NCBI GenBank assembly: GCA_002361615.1
Contig: DETK01000045.1
Location: forward strand, 24,390-88,389
Direction of reading: 5' to 3'
DNA length: 64,000 bases
Source of the DNA: Bacteroidales bacterium UBA3290
Lineage (GTDB): Bacteria > Bacteroidota > Bacteroidia > Bacteroidales > UBA932
In this document: piece by piece, positions 50,246 to 58,770 of the stretch
Layout of the letters: each line of letters starts with the position of its first letter
Numbering within the stretch: position 1 is the first letter of the stretch
Notes under the pieces: generated by a model
Told to the model about the DNA's origin: nothing
What the model saw: the letters and a program-made list of their open reading frames with translations, nothing else
The model's database searches: none
Made by a program: the position numbers and the translations under genes

Positions 50246-52783
50246 ATGAATATACGCTTGTCTCTCGTGTTGTTGGGGATAATCTTGCTGTCAGTTACCC
50301 CAATTAAAGCCCAGTCTGTCTTCCAACAGAAGGCAAGTGACTTGGTTGACAAGGGCCTGTATTACTATGAACAAGAGAGAGACATAAAAAAAGCTGCGGC
50401 GTATTTTGAACAAGCCAAACAACTATTGGAGCAACAGGGAGATCGCTTTTCTCTTGATTACGCCAAAATATTATGTGACCTCGGTCTATGTCATCAGGAA
50501 TTAGGCGAAAACAGTTTGGCGATTTCCTTATTCGATTCTGCCGGTGATATCGTGAGGACTTACTATGGGAAAAAGCATCCGATGAATGGTATTATTGCCC
50601 AGAATAAGTCCTTATTTTATACAAGCATCACCGACTACGAATCAGCGATTAAATGGTGTAAGGAGGCCATGTCTTGCTATGAGTGGTGGTACGGAAAAGA
50701 GAATGAGAGGTATGCTCAGTGTCTTCAGAATTTGGGGCTGATGTATCAGTATATTAATGATTTTCAGAAGTCTAAAGAGATTCTACTAGAAGTTATTCCA
50801 ATTCTTGAACGATTAAATAGCATCTACTGCATACATGCTTACACGAATTTATTAACAGTTTTTTCTGTTGAAAAAGATTTTGAAAGCATTGCCACCTATG
50901 CCCAGAAAGCAGAGTCGCTATTGAAGCAGAATCATTGGGAAGAGTCCTCCTTGGCTGCTTCGCTTTATGGCTCCGTGGGCTATGTGATGGTTACCAATGG
51001 CATAGCAGATGGGAAAAAGTATTTTGAATACGCGTTGAGCCTGCTTCAAAAAGCTGGCGGGGAATCAAGTGTTGAGTATTTTTCCGGATTGTATTACTAT
51101 GGCTTTTCTTTGTTCCTGGATGGCTCTCAATCGGATGACTTCATCCCGCTGTTGACAACTGCATATAAGCAACAATATCTCAACAATGTCGCTTTCTACA
51201 ATAGTACGGAGCGAGAGTCTTTTATTACGGGCCGTCGCTTTTCGATGGCTAAAGACTTATTGTTCTCGTCTCGAATTGAAGGAAGTCAGGATAAACAATT
51301 ATTCGATTTCCTACTTTTTAGCAAAGGCCTTTTGTTGGGCACTTCATTAAACTATTCTAAGGCTGTATATGACTCTGGAGATTCTGAGATTATTGAAGAC
51401 TATAAGGAATTGAAGGAGCTAAACAAATATTTAAGCGGAGAGCCTTCTTCTTTAAAAAACATTTCGTCAGTTGATGCTGCGAGAACAAAAGCGACGCAAT
51501 TGGAGCGGAAGATTACCGACCGCCTTCGGCAAACCGGGGGATATACAGATGGCCTGGATTATACCTACTCCGATGTTATAAGTAAGTTGAAGCAAAACGA
51601 GATTGCTATTGAGTTTGTTTCTTTTCTTAACTACAAGGATAATACTGAATACTATGCTGCATTAATAGCAAAAAAAAGTTGGGATTGTCCAAAGTACATA
51701 CAGCTATGTAAAAAGGATGAAATCGATAAATACTCATCTGTTTCTCCGGATGCCCTATATGGGGAATCTGCAGTTTCCTCCAATGCATATAAGTTAATTT
51801 GGGCACCGCTGGGCCAGTTTCTATCCGGTATTAATACTGTCTATTTTTCTCCTGCTGGTTGCTTGAACAAATTGGCAGTAGAACATCTATTTGATGGAGA
51901 AAAGCGATTTGAAGATCGTTACAACTGTGTAAGAGTTTCCTCATCCCGAGTCCTTTGTTTGAAGGAATCTTCCTATAAGTATAAGGCGTCCGTTTTGTAT
52001 GGTGGCCTACAATATGACGAGTCAGAAGAAGAAATGCTAGCGGAAAGTCGCAATTATCAGAACAGTTCTGAGCAACAGCCCAATCGGTTTCGTGGACTTG
52101 ATAACCAGTCGACACGTAAAGGGTGGAACTATCTGCCTGGGACACTAGAAGAAGTTCAGAAGATTTCAGATATTATATCAAGGTCAAAAATAGGATGCAG
52201 TGTGTATTCATCAACAATAGGAAACGAAGAGTCTCTTAAAGCCTTGTCTGGTAATGACTTCGGCATTTTGCACATTGCGACCCATGGCTTCTATATTTCT
52301 GATTATCAGGCACACAAATCAGACTTCTTTGCTTCGAATCCCTTTATGGGCTCAACAAGCACGAATGAAGTGTCTCCCCTTCTTAGATCAGGCCTTTTGT
52401 TATCAGGTGGAAACAGGGCGTGGATGGGTGAACCTGTTCCAGAAGGAGTGGAAGACGGCGTATTAACAGCGGCGGAAGTCGCGAATCTCGACTTTACTAG
52501 TTGCGATGTGGTGGTTTTGTCTGCTTGTGAAACCGGCCTTGGGGAAATCACGGACGAAGGAGTTTTTGGCCTTCAAAGGGCCTTTAAAAATGCGGGGGTT
52601 AACACCATTGTAATGAGTCTTTGGGATGTTGATGATCAAGCGACCTCTCTAATGATGCAAACTTTTTATCGAAATCTAGTAAGAGGGAAAGGCAAGCGAG
52701 AGTCCTTTTCGCTCGCCCAAAAAGAAGTCCGTAAGAAGTATGAAGAACCCCGCTACTGGGCTGCATTTATTATGTTAGACTGA
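50246..52783 (+). CDS. Exported TPR-CHAT peptidase 2
   Basis: This 845-residue protein has a signal peptide (cleavage near IKAQS, residue 23) and TPR repeats at about 30-290 (for example DLGLCHQELGENSLAISLFDSAGDIV). A helical linker and a C-terminal CHAT domain (about 430-845) follow, with the dyad His680 (HIATHGFY) and Cys761 (LSACETGLG). The end is YWAAFIMLD, as in the other CHAT proteins here. TPR-CHAT proteins elsewhere act as caspase-like effectors (the CRISPR-linked Craspase/TPR-CHAT) or process secreted partners. This one is exported, so its targets are probably envelope proteins. It lies 75 bp after CHAT 1. Confidence 0.9.
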   Translation: MNIRLSLVLLGIILLSVTPIKAQSVFQQKASDLVDKGLYYYEQERDIKKAAAYFEQAKQLLEQQGDRFSLDYAKILCDLGLCHQELGENSLAISLFDSAGDIVRTYYGKKHPMNGIIAQNKSLFYTSITDYESAIKWCKEAMSCYEWWYGKENERYAQCLQNLGLMYQYINDFQKSKEILLEVIPILERLNSIYCIHAYTNLLTVFSVEKDFESIATYAQKAESLLKQNHWEESSLAASLYGSVGYVMVTNGIADGKKYFEYALSLLQKAGGESSVEYFSGLYYYGFSLFLDGSQSDDFIPLLTTAYKQQYLNNVAFYNSTERESFITGRRFSMAKDLLFSSRIEGSQDKQLFDFLLFSKGLLLGTSLNYSKAVYDSGDSEIIEDYKELKELNKYLSGEPSSLKNISSVDAARTKATQLERKITDRLRQTGGYTDGLDYTYSDVISKLKQNEIAIEFVSFLNYKDNTEYYAALIAKKSWDCPKYIQLCKKDEIDKYSSVSPDALYGESAVSSNAYKLIWAPLGQFLSGINTVYFSPAGCLNKLAVEHLFDGEKRFEDRYNCVRVSSSRVLCLKESSYKYKASVLYGGLQYDESEEEMLAESRNYQNSSEQQPNRFRGLDNQSTRKGWNYLPGTLEEVQKISDIISRSKIGCSVYSSTIGNEESLKALSGNDFGILHIATHGFYISDYQAHKSDFFASNPFMGSTSTNEVSPLLRSGLLLSGGNRAWMGEPVPEGVEDGVLTAAEVANLDFTSCDVVVLSACETGLGEITDEGVFGLQRAFKNAGVNTIVMSLWDVDDQATSLMMQTFYRNLVRGKGKRESFSLAQKEVRKKYEEPRYWAAFIMLD

Positions 52784-52880
52784 AAAACGTGAAATCAATA
52801 TGAACATGACGCATATGATTACCCTTAGTTTTATGCCGCTTTTGTTTTGCCGGATGCTTTAGATAACTATTGACAGAACG

Positions 52881-54041
52881 ATGAAGAGAATAAAGCTATA
52901 TTCTATGATATGGGCTACAGTTGTGGCCGTCATTGCATTGGTGATTTCATATGTTTGCACTAATATTAACGTCTCCCTTACAGGAGAAAAAGCGGTTCTG
53001 AAGTATTGGAGCGCTTTTACCGATTGGTTAACCTCGGGGCGAGAAGCAATAGTCGATGATGCCGTCGTTTTTATTAACGTCTCCTACGACAAACAGCTAG
53101 TGGACATTGCGGATGAATTCGGCATCCCTGTCGGTAATGCAGCTGTGACTGATCGCCAGAAACTTGATAAGTTTCTCGATATTATTGAAAAGGCAGGCTC
53201 TTACCAATACGTAATGCTGGATGTTTTCTTTGAATCAGGATACGATACACCGTACGATAGCAGTCTATTCGGCCGCATCTCCGCTATGGACAGGATGGTT
53301 ATTCCCACTCATTCTGATGGCCGTTTAGGCAGTAAGGATCTCGAGGCCAAAGCGGGGTATGCAGACTATGCTACTTCGATTAATGAGAACGACTTCACCA
53401 AGTATCTCCTATTCCAGAAGGGTGGTGCATCAATGCCGCTAAAAGCATACACTGATGTCACAGGGCGTGACGTAAAAAGGAGTCTGCTTTGGTATGTTGA
53501 CGATGGCCATCTATCCAGACGGGTCGTTTTCCCAAAGATGCATTGTCGCGTGTCGAGTCCTTATGGGATGGATGGGCAAAAGACATATCTAAACTTGGGA
53601 TCCGACATACTTGACACAAAAGGAGAAGTTGATTGGACTGATTTCTTTAAGGATAAGTTCATCGTCATCGGGTCTTTTGTGGGAGAAGATATCCATACGA
53701 CTTATGCGGGTGATCTCCCCGGGAGTGTTATCAACTACAATGTTTACCTATCCTTGATGAAAGGCCAGCACATAATCCCTGTCGCTCTAATTATCATCTA
53801 TTTCATCATCTTCTTTGCCATGGCTTTCCTCGTCCTGAGCGGAAGATCCAATGTGTCACAGTCCTGGGCCTGGCTATGGGCTAAACTATTTGTCCTCTAT
53901 TCCTTGATTCTCACAATTGTTTGTATCTTTGTGTTTGCCGTATGGGGACAGGCGCACGATATCTTTATTACTTCAACGTTCTTTAGTGTCGTCGACCTGA
54001 TAAACCGAAGGATAAAAACAAAGAGGGAATCCAATGCGTAA
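52881..54041 (+). CDS. CHASE2-domain membrane protein without an output domain
   Basis: This 386-residue protein has an N-terminal membrane helix (about 10-30), a large periplasmic CHASE2 domain (about 35-295), and three further helices (about 298-320, 333-355, 358-375). The CHASE2 ending FFKDKFIVIGSFVGEDIHTTYAGDLPGSVINYNVYLSLM matches the family closely. CHASE2 sensors usually link to kinases, cyclases or diguanylate enzymes. Here the C-terminus is only about 15 residues, so it must signal through a partner. It overlaps the next gene by 8 bp. Confidence 0.85.
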   Translation: MKRIKLYSMIWATVVAVIALVISYVCTNINVSLTGEKAVLKYWSAFTDWLTSGREAIVDDAVVFINVSYDKQLVDIADEFGIPVGNAAVTDRQKLDKFLDIIEKAGSYQYVMLDVFFESGYDTPYDSSLFGRISAMDRMVIPTHSDGRLGSKDLEAKAGYADYATSINENDFTKYLLFQKGGASMPLKAYTDVTGRDVKRSLLWYVDDGHLSRRVVFPKMHCRVSSPYGMDGQKTYLNLGSDILDTKGEVDWTDFFKDKFIVIGSFVGEDIHTTYAGDLPGSVINYNVYLSLMKGQHIIPVALIIIYFIIFFAMAFLVLSGRSNVSQSWAWLWAKLFVLYSLILTIVCIFVFAVWGQAHDIFITSTFFSVVDLINRRIKTKRESNA

Positions 54042-54636
54042 GATACTTTTGCTATCTCTGCTGCTTATCTCGGCTTCACTGCAGGCCGAAGACTTCAAGA
54101 TATTGTTTCTCAATACCGATAACATTAAAATTGGGAAAACCATTCATGTAGCCGGCGATGTGTTCAGCGACTCCGAGAAGATTCACTGGAAGGACGGGAA
54201 ACAGGCGATGAAAGTGATTTCTCTTGAAACCAAGAGGCAATACGTTCTCGTTTCCGAGGACTTCAAACAGAGAAGAATTAAGTCTGCAAAGGAATACATT
54301 CTAAAAAACAATCGGCTTTCAACTCGTGGCTCTGGCCAGCTTTCTCGGATTGCTGCTCGGTTCGGTGATAGAGTTTATTGCTTTAATCCTACCCTGATTA
54401 CGATAGATTATAAACTGGATGACGGGGAGTTCTTTTTCCTTCTGATTGGGGAACGAGCAGTTCCCTTGGAAATGGACGGGTCTCAAGTAATCCTGGATGA
54501 GCGTATCTGGGGAGGAGGAGACTGTTCCCCGATACAAGCCGACTTTTTCATTCAATATGCAGACGGGAAAAACGAACTAATAAGATCAGGAGTATTAATA
54601 ATACCGCTGCTAAGTTCAGTCCAGATTAAAAGGTAA
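54034..54636 (+). CDS. Exported protein of unknown function
   Basis: This 200-residue protein has a signal peptide (cleavage near LQAED, residue 18). The mature protein is beta-rich, with KIGKTIHVAGDVFSDSEKIHW, and has no recognised family. It overlaps the CHASE2 gene by 8 bp, so it is a likely partner of that sensor. A terminator follows immediately, so it ends this transcript. Confidence 0.72.
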   Translation: MRKILLLSLLLISASLQAEDFKILFLNTDNIKIGKTIHVAGDVFSDSEKIHWKDGKQAMKVISLETKRQYVLVSEDFKQRRIKSAKEYILKNNRLSTRGSGQLSRIAARFGDRVYCFNPTLITIDYKLDDGEFFFLLIGERAVPLEMDGSQVILDERIWGGGDCSPIQADFFIQYADGKNELIRSGVLIIPLLSSVQIKR

Positions 54637-54656
54637 TCCTTCCGGGTTACCTTTTT
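54629..54656 (+). terminator. Intrinsic terminator after the CHASE2 pair
   Basis: AAAGGTAA pairs with TTACCTTT and is followed by a T-tract (stem at 54629-54653). Confidence 0.75.
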
Positions 54657-54709
54657 TCATTCCATGACATCAATGAACAAAAGATGTTCAACAATTAAAA
54701 CTATATGTC

Positions 54710-55051
54710 ATGGGATTCATACACATGCTCGCCGTCAACCGGGAACTGAACCAGACTGTTTCCGAAGTTCAAACCAAATTTCACAGACTTGAAGACCTCA
54801 TCAATGGTTACCGTGGTGTTAATGACAGAAACTTCAATGAGGTAAACACCCTTATCAGCAGCATCTCCAGAGATGTCATTGAGATGACGCAACGTGTGGA
54901 CCGTTTGGGATACGCGGAGCAAGTTTCTCTCCTTCTTCCATGGACAAATGGCCGGAAATACTCCTGGATGGAGTGGAGTGCTTTTGCCAATATTTGCGTG
55001 CAGCAGGCGAAGGTGTTCGTTAATCAGTATAAACCCGGCTATTACAGGTAG
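54710..55051 (+). CDS. Small hypothetical protein with coiled coil
   Basis: This 113-residue protein is mostly a coiled coil (about 8-70, NRELNQTVSEVQTKFHRLEDLI), followed by a short globular tail with WTNGRKYSWMEWSAF. It has no signal peptide. It may be the first gene of a small cluster (54710-55467) of short proteins between two larger cassette parts. Confidence 0.6.
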   Translation: MGFIHMLAVNRELNQTVSEVQTKFHRLEDLINGYRGVNDRNFNEVNTLISSISRDVIEMTQRVDRLGYAEQVSLLLPWTNGRKYSWMEWSAFANICVQQAKVFVNQYKPGYYR

Positions 55052-55126
55052 CGGTCACCACTAGGGTTACTTAATTGAGGAAGTGTCATTAAGAAGCAAA
55101 ACAAACATCAATAAGCAAATAGAATC

Positions 55127-55222
55127 ATGGAAGCATTACTCGTAACATTTGTTGGTGGCCTACTTGGAGGGCTCGTTTATGCACTTGCTATTGAACTGGA
55201 AAACCGTCGCAAAAATAAATAG
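55127..55222 (+). CDS. Very small membrane protein (31 residues)
   Basis: This short frame reads MEALLVTFVGGLLGGLVYAL and ends in a basic NRRKNK tail, giving one transmembrane helix with a positive-inside C-terminus. It lies 75 bp after the coiled-coil gene and 5 bp before the next gene, so it is probably translated. No family is recognised. Confidence 0.5.
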   Translation: MEALLVTFVGGLLGGLVYALAIELENRRKNK

Positions 55223-55227
55223 CCGGT

Positions 55228-55467
55228 ATGTCATACTACAATCAAAATGATGGCTGTTTGACCATATTGGCTTTGCCTCTGATAGCCGCCTGGTATATCA
55301 TCAAATTCGTCATAGCGATTTGCGCCTGCGCTTTAGTCATCCCATTTCGCATCATATGGCTCTTTATCACGATTCCGATGAAACTCTTTACAGGAGAGGA
55401 TCATTCAAATGACTGGGAAGATGGTGTCTTCATGAGCTCGATGTGGCGTGTGTTCTTTCCCGAATAA
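55228..55467 (+). CDS. Small membrane protein
   Basis: This 79-residue protein has two membrane helices (about 11-29 and 30-56) and an acidic C-terminal tail with HSNDWEDG. It begins 5 bp after the 31-residue gene. Function unknown. Confidence 0.65.
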   Translation: MSYYNQNDGCLTILALPLIAAWYIIKFVIAICACALVIPFRIIWLFITIPMKLFTGEDHSNDWEDGVFMSSMWRVFFPE

Positions 55468-55518
55468 TAACCTTCTATCCTCTTACTACTAATCCACCAC
55501 TATTAAGCCGAAATCACA

Positions 55519-57588
55519 ATGTTTTTTAAACGCCATATTATTCTTGCAGCTACCATAATAATAGCGATGATGGCCATAGTTTCTTGCGGACGAACGACCT
55601 TCGTGTCTGATTACGAATACCGCCAGGCGAGGGATGCGTATGATAACGATGACTACGACCATGCGCTCAAGATGATTGAGAAGCAACTGAGAACGACGCC
55701 CGACCATATTGGGTCGATCTATCTCCGTGCGGTCATCCACCACGAGCGAAAAGAATACGCTCAGGCGCTTACGGATATCTGCCATGTAATTCGCCATTAT
55801 CGGGAGAATCCCAATATCAGCAAGTCCCAGACCTATGGATTCCGGGGAATCAACTACCGAGATATGGGTGATTATGCGGAAGCTGCCAAAGATTTCAAAC
55901 GTGCAGCCCGGCTGGCCAGAAAGGATGATCCGGGACAAGAACTGATTCTGCTTAACCTTGAAACTCAGATGTATTTTCAACAGGGCGACCTGAAGGCAGC
56001 CGATAAGGTGTATCACGAGATTTTGAAAAGACAACCGGAAAACTGCATGGCTAAAGTGGGGTTGGCTCGGAGCCTGATGGAGATTCAGCGTTATGAAGAG
56101 TCTTTGGCATTGCTTGAAGAGGTGGAAAAGCAAGACCCGTCTTATTCTAGTGCCAGCAAATTCAAGATGCAGGTCCTCGATGCACTGGGGCGAACGGACG
56201 AAAGTATCGATGCCGGACTTCGTTTCTACGACTTGGACGAGGACGTGCCGGTGAGCTACGTGGGTGAGTACCTGCTGAAGCACTATTCCTATGCCGTCGC
56301 CAAGGTTCGCACCGAGGCCAACAAAGCAGAGTCATTCAGCAAGTGGACAGTTCTTCTATCATACCTTTACGAGAAGCATGGCGATTACCAGAAAGCCATC
56401 AACCTGTATAACGACATCATCAAGGACTATGGCGAATACGAGGAGATCCTGTATCGCCGTTCACAGTGCTATGATGAACTGGGAGAATGCAAAAAGGCAG
56501 TGGCCGACTTGACGCGCGCCTACGAACTGTCTGACGATATGTACTACGTCGGAGCCCGTGGCGATGCCTACCGGAACGCCGGCCTCTATAAGCAAGCCAT
56601 CAGTGACTATCAGGCGTGTATGGAGGATGACCCTTCGGAAGGGTTCTACTACTATGCCATCGGCTGGAGCTATGAGCTCTCGGGCGACAAGGTAAAAGCT
56701 ATGCAGTATTACAACGAAGGTATCGACATCGACAAATCTTATCCATATCTTTATTTGAGCCGCGGTGATCTCCTCAAAGGAGAGGACCGTCTCGAAGAGG
56801 CCAAGGCCGATTATGAGCGGGTAGTTGCGCTCGATACGATTGCCCAGAATGGTACCTGCCGGGAATATGCGCTCCTGAGTCTGGGGCGTAAGGAAGAAGC
56901 CATCGACTGGATAAACCAGCTCATCGCCAAAGAGCCGATGGATGGTGGCCACTGGTACGACAAAGCGTGCCTCTACGGAAGGATGGGCGACCTCGAAGGG
57001 TCTTTGTCTGCCCTCGATACCGCTCTGCAGCGTGGCTATCGCGAATTCCGCCATTTGGAGGATGACGACGATATGGATCCGATTCGCGATCTTCCTCGGT
57101 TTAAGCAGCTGGTCGAAGACTATCGCTTTGCCGCCACGCATCCGATGATGGAAACAGAGCCTTTCGTGGAAATACCTGATGCAGATCCGGCCAAGACCAT
57201 CAGCGAAATCCCGATGCGGAAGAAACCTGGAGGCACCTACGAGGTCGCCTGCACAATCAACGGCCTTCCGCTGAAATTCATCTTCGATACTGGAGCCAGC
57301 GATGTCAGCATATCGTCAGTAGAAGCAGATTTCATGCTTAAAAATGACTACCTCTCAGCAAAAGATTTTCGTGGCAGCAAAAAGTATATGACTGCCTCTG
57401 GGAATATCTGCGATGGTGCCATCATCTGCCTCAAGGAAGTCCAGGTAGGCGATCTGACTCTAAAGAACATCGAGGCTTCTGTCGTGAAGAATCAGCAGGC
57501 CCCGCTTCTGCTCGGCCAGTCTGCCCTTGAACGCTTTGGTACGATCACCATCGACAACGAAAACAGTAAACTCATCATCAAACACTAA
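55519..57588 (+). CDS. TPR lipoprotein with retropepsin-like aspartic protease domain
   Basis: This 689-residue protein has a lipoprotein signal (AIVSC, Cys25 region). About eleven TPR repeats (about 35-530) have typical pairs such as ARDAYDNDDYDHALKMIEKQL and ALTDICHVIRHY. A C-terminal clan AA aspartic protease domain (about 570-689) has the FIFDTGASDVSIS motif (catalytic Asp590). Retropepsin-type proteases dimerise, so two copies would make one active site. Only TPR plus this domain is unusual in a lipoprotein. It is another protease in the cassette and the last large one. Confidence 0.9.
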   Translation: MFFKRHIILAATIIIAMMAIVSCGRTTFVSDYEYRQARDAYDNDDYDHALKMIEKQLRTTPDHIGSIYLRAVIHHERKEYAQALTDICHVIRHYRENPNISKSQTYGFRGINYRDMGDYAEAAKDFKRAARLARKDDPGQELILLNLETQMYFQQGDLKAADKVYHEILKRQPENCMAKVGLARSLMEIQRYEESLALLEEVEKQDPSYSSASKFKMQVLDALGRTDESIDAGLRFYDLDEDVPVSYVGEYLLKHYSYAVAKVRTEANKAESFSKWTVLLSYLYEKHGDYQKAINLYNDIIKDYGEYEEILYRRSQCYDELGECKKAVADLTRAYELSDDMYYVGARGDAYRNAGLYKQAISDYQACMEDDPSEGFYYYAIGWSYELSGDKVKAMQYYNEGIDIDKSYPYLYLSRGDLLKGEDRLEEAKADYERVVALDTIAQNGTCREYALLSLGRKEEAIDWINQLIAKEPMDGGHWYDKACLYGRMGDLEGSLSALDTALQRGYREFRHLEDDDDMDPIRDLPRFKQLVEDYRFAATHPMMETEPFVEIPDADPAKTISEIPMRKKPGGTYEVACTINGLPLKFIFDTGASDVSISSVEADFMLKNDYLSAKDFRGSKKYMTASGNICDGAIICLKEVQVGDLTLKNIEASVVKNQQAPLLLGQSALERFGTITIDNENSKLIIKH

Positions 57589-57592
57589 TCCC

Positions 57593-58105
57593 ATGCTCGT
57601 CGCAATTATACTACTATCGATAATGGTCTTCGTTTTGATTATTATTCTCTTCAGGCAAGACCAAAAGAATGTCTACCTGGTGTCGGATAATAAGGTGCTG
57701 CAAGCTCGGGGTGAAGGTCTCCAGGAAAAGCAAACGGAAGTAATCATCCCAGATGAAGACCTCAGTCCAGATGGTATTGAAGACGCCGTACGCCAGGCCG
57801 GATACATCCCGGAGAGAATGGACGGCTACATCCGCTTCAGGGTACAAGGAGAGTCATATAGCATCAGTACCGACCGTCTACCGCTCGTTTTTGTCTTGAA
57901 AGGTTATTCAGTCGATGAAGGGGATTGGGATATGGATCTATTCAGGAAAGCGGCTCACATAATGTCTGACGACCTTGCCATCGTCAAAGCCACATTCGAT
58001 GAGCATGGGGGGGACAACGCATCTTCGCTATTTTACCGCCTCCAGAGACACAACGGTCAGAAACTTGCGCGAAAACCTCCCCGTTTACATAGATGTCATC
58101 GATAG
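57593..58105 (+). CDS. Membrane-anchored protein with frame broken by a G7 tract
   Basis: This frame of 170 codons has an N-terminal membrane helix (about residues 2-20), then an acidic soluble domain. After the G7 run at 58007-58013 the downstream codons read a basic tail (RHNGQKLARKPPRLHRCHR) that looks wrong. If the run had six G the frame would continue as GGTTHLRYF...VRNLRENLPVYIDVIDSG...DELIKERDE to 58220, a better protein. So the product is either frameshifted or phase-variable. It lies 4 bp after the TPR/protease gene. Confidence 0.6.
   Translation: MLVAIILLSIMVFVLIIILFRQDQKNVYLVSDNKVLQARGEGLQEKQTEVIIPDEDLSPDGIEDAVRQAGYIPERMDGYIRFRVQGESYSISTDRLPLVFVLKGYSVDEGDWDMDLFRKAAHIMSDDLAIVKATFDEHGGDNASSLFYRLQRHNGQKLARKPPRLHRCHR
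58007..58013 (+). repeat. Homopolymer G7 tract at a frame junction
   Basis: Seven consecutive G within a coding frame. Reading with six G would extend the protein by 35 residues beyond 58105 and end at 58220. Confidence 0.5.
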
Positions 58106-58197
58106 CGGTCAGCATCGGATGTCCGAAATCTACGACGAACTCATCAAAGAACGCGACGAGCCAATAACTACTGCCCCTCTGTTTCCGGCGGCTCCTT

Positions 58198-58644
58198 ATG
58201 AAAAGAAGATCTATTCATGACATTCTTCTTGTTGTCCTCGTTGTGGTCGTAGGATTATGCTTCCTGATAGGCGTAATTTGGATTCTCATTGAGAGGATTA
58301 AGGAATTCACGACAATAACATCTAATCCGTCGAACGACATAGTTTGGACCTTGACTCTTGTTGGATCTATACTTGTCGCCGTTTTTAAGAAGAGTTACGA
58401 GGTTAAAAAGGAGAGAGAGGATGCATCGAAAAGCCTAGACTTGTATTTGAAGCGATACAAAAGGAATAAGCGCCGTCAAAGATCAAAGCCAATCAATTCG
58501 ACTATCCACAGAGCGCGCCCAAGAACGATGCCTATCTTGAGTAAAGTCAAAGGAAGATTTTATCGCCAAAGACACGTTCCAACAAAAACGCAGGAAGAAA
58601 AGCAATGGTCACAATTGCATTTCAAGGCCAACTACCAAAAATAA
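58198..58644 (+). CDS. Basic membrane protein of unknown function
   Basis: This 148-residue protein has two membrane helices (about 8-30 and 47-64), then a strongly basic tail (Lys/Arg-rich to the end). It starts inside the end of the preceding gene (at 58198), so the two may be coupled. No family is recognised. It is the last gene of the cassette; a repeat region follows. Confidence 0.6.
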   Translation: MKRRSIHDILLVVLVVVVGLCFLIGVIWILIERIKEFTTITSNPSNDIVWTLTLVGSILVAVFKKSYEVKKEREDASKSLDLYLKRYKRNKRRQRSKPINSTIHRARPRTMPILSKVKGRFYRQRHVPTKTQEEKQWSQLHFKANYQK

Positions 58645-58657
58645 ACAACCTCGCCCG

Positions 58658-58770
58658 TCCCAACTGTCCCAACTGTCCTGTTCCAGAGTCAACTTCTATC
58701 AGGGATAGACTCCAATCGGAGTCAACCCAAATCCGGAAATGACATCCCATAATGGGACGGGACAGTTTGT
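58658..58770 (+). repeat. Right boundary repeat of the protease cassette
   Basis: GTCCCAACTGTCCCAACTG, a GACTCC/GGAGTC hairpin and a TCCCATAATGGGACGGGACA element echo the left boundary at 42046-42096. Probably transcript terminators that share a repeat family. Confidence 0.45.

Noticed and set aside
52800..52862. 20-codon frame between the CHAT 2 and CHASE2 genes
   Set aside because: Too short and without a clear start context; could be chance.
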